The translations under genes were made by a program, and so were the position numbers. From NCBI GenBank assembly GCA_963753075.1, contig CAVWAR010000017.1:930001-994000 (forward strand): DNA of 64,000 nucleotides. Direction: 5' to 3'. Below the pieces are notes generated by a model. That model did no database searches, had not been told where the DNA came from, and saw only the letters and a program-made list of their open reading frames with translations. Shown in pieces: positions 63,961-64,000 of this stretch (position 1 is the first letter of the stretch; each line of letters begins with the position of its first letter). This DNA comes from Prado023 sp963753075 (GTDB lineage: Bacteria; Actinomycetota; Actinomycetes; S36-B12; CAIYMF01).

Positions 63961-64000
63961 CCCACCCCGCCGCACCACCCCGCAGAATCTCCGCCCCGGG

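Overview
The window is high-G+C DNA with the gene set and gene order of an actinomycete (phylum Actinomycetota). The markers are an HU protein with a long Lys/Ala/Pro tail, an IclR-type regulator (NdgR/LtbR type) divergent from leuCD, CimA-type citramalate synthase, class II LeuA, many GTG starts, and many start codons that sit 6-7 nt after a TANNNT -10 box (leaderless transcripts). I cannot name genus or species from sequence alone.

Two blocks hold the branched-chain amino acid (BCAA) and serine genes, nearly all on the minus strand. Left block (1-23.5 kb): gpsA, plsC, a DUF2202 protein, hupB, leuD, leuC, the divergent regulator, a small membrane protein, tRNA-Glu, tRNA-Gln, two tandem lipoproteins, a 2-phosphoglycerate-kinase-like protein, gltX, an FAA-hydrolase-family protein, cimA, ilvE, leuB, then a double GNAT protein, a DUF2804 protein and leuA. 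Right block (49.1-56.9 kb): serA, ilvC, ilvN, ilvB, ilvD. Between them the genes cover the pathways to Ile, Val and Leu. Three short leader peptides lie in front of leuA (three consecutive Leu codons), cimA (three consecutive Ile codons) and ilvBN (Ile-Leu-Val-Val). The cimA and ilvB leaders are followed by terminator-like hairpins. In the leuA leader the Leu codons can pair with the leuA Shine-Dalgarno sequence.

From about 23.9 to 49.1 kb an accessory island separates the two blocks. It holds three secreted parallel beta-helix proteins. Two of these share a 1784-bp inverted repeat, and one of them carries a frameshift in its Pro-Thr linker. The island also holds a truncated IS110-type transposase, an anchored Thr/Ser-rich protein, a 1687-aa secreted adhesin-like protein with five PKD domains and a 1.2-kb internal tandem duplication, a surface-polysaccharide locus (flippase, polymerase/ligase, chain-length protein, CDP-alcohol phosphotransferase, TagD-like cytidylyltransferase, GT4 glycosyltransferase, initiating glycosyl-1-phosphate transferase) and an apparently intact IS110-family element abutting serA.

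The right end (57-64 kb) holds a duplicated secreted SnoaL/metallopeptidase-like protein whose first copy is split and has lost its zinc site, a D-2-hydroxyacid dehydrogenase, two adjacent S51-type (cyanophycinase-like) proteins of which one has a CysRS-like C-terminal tail, and bioY. I saw no CRISPR array, rRNA or prophage module.
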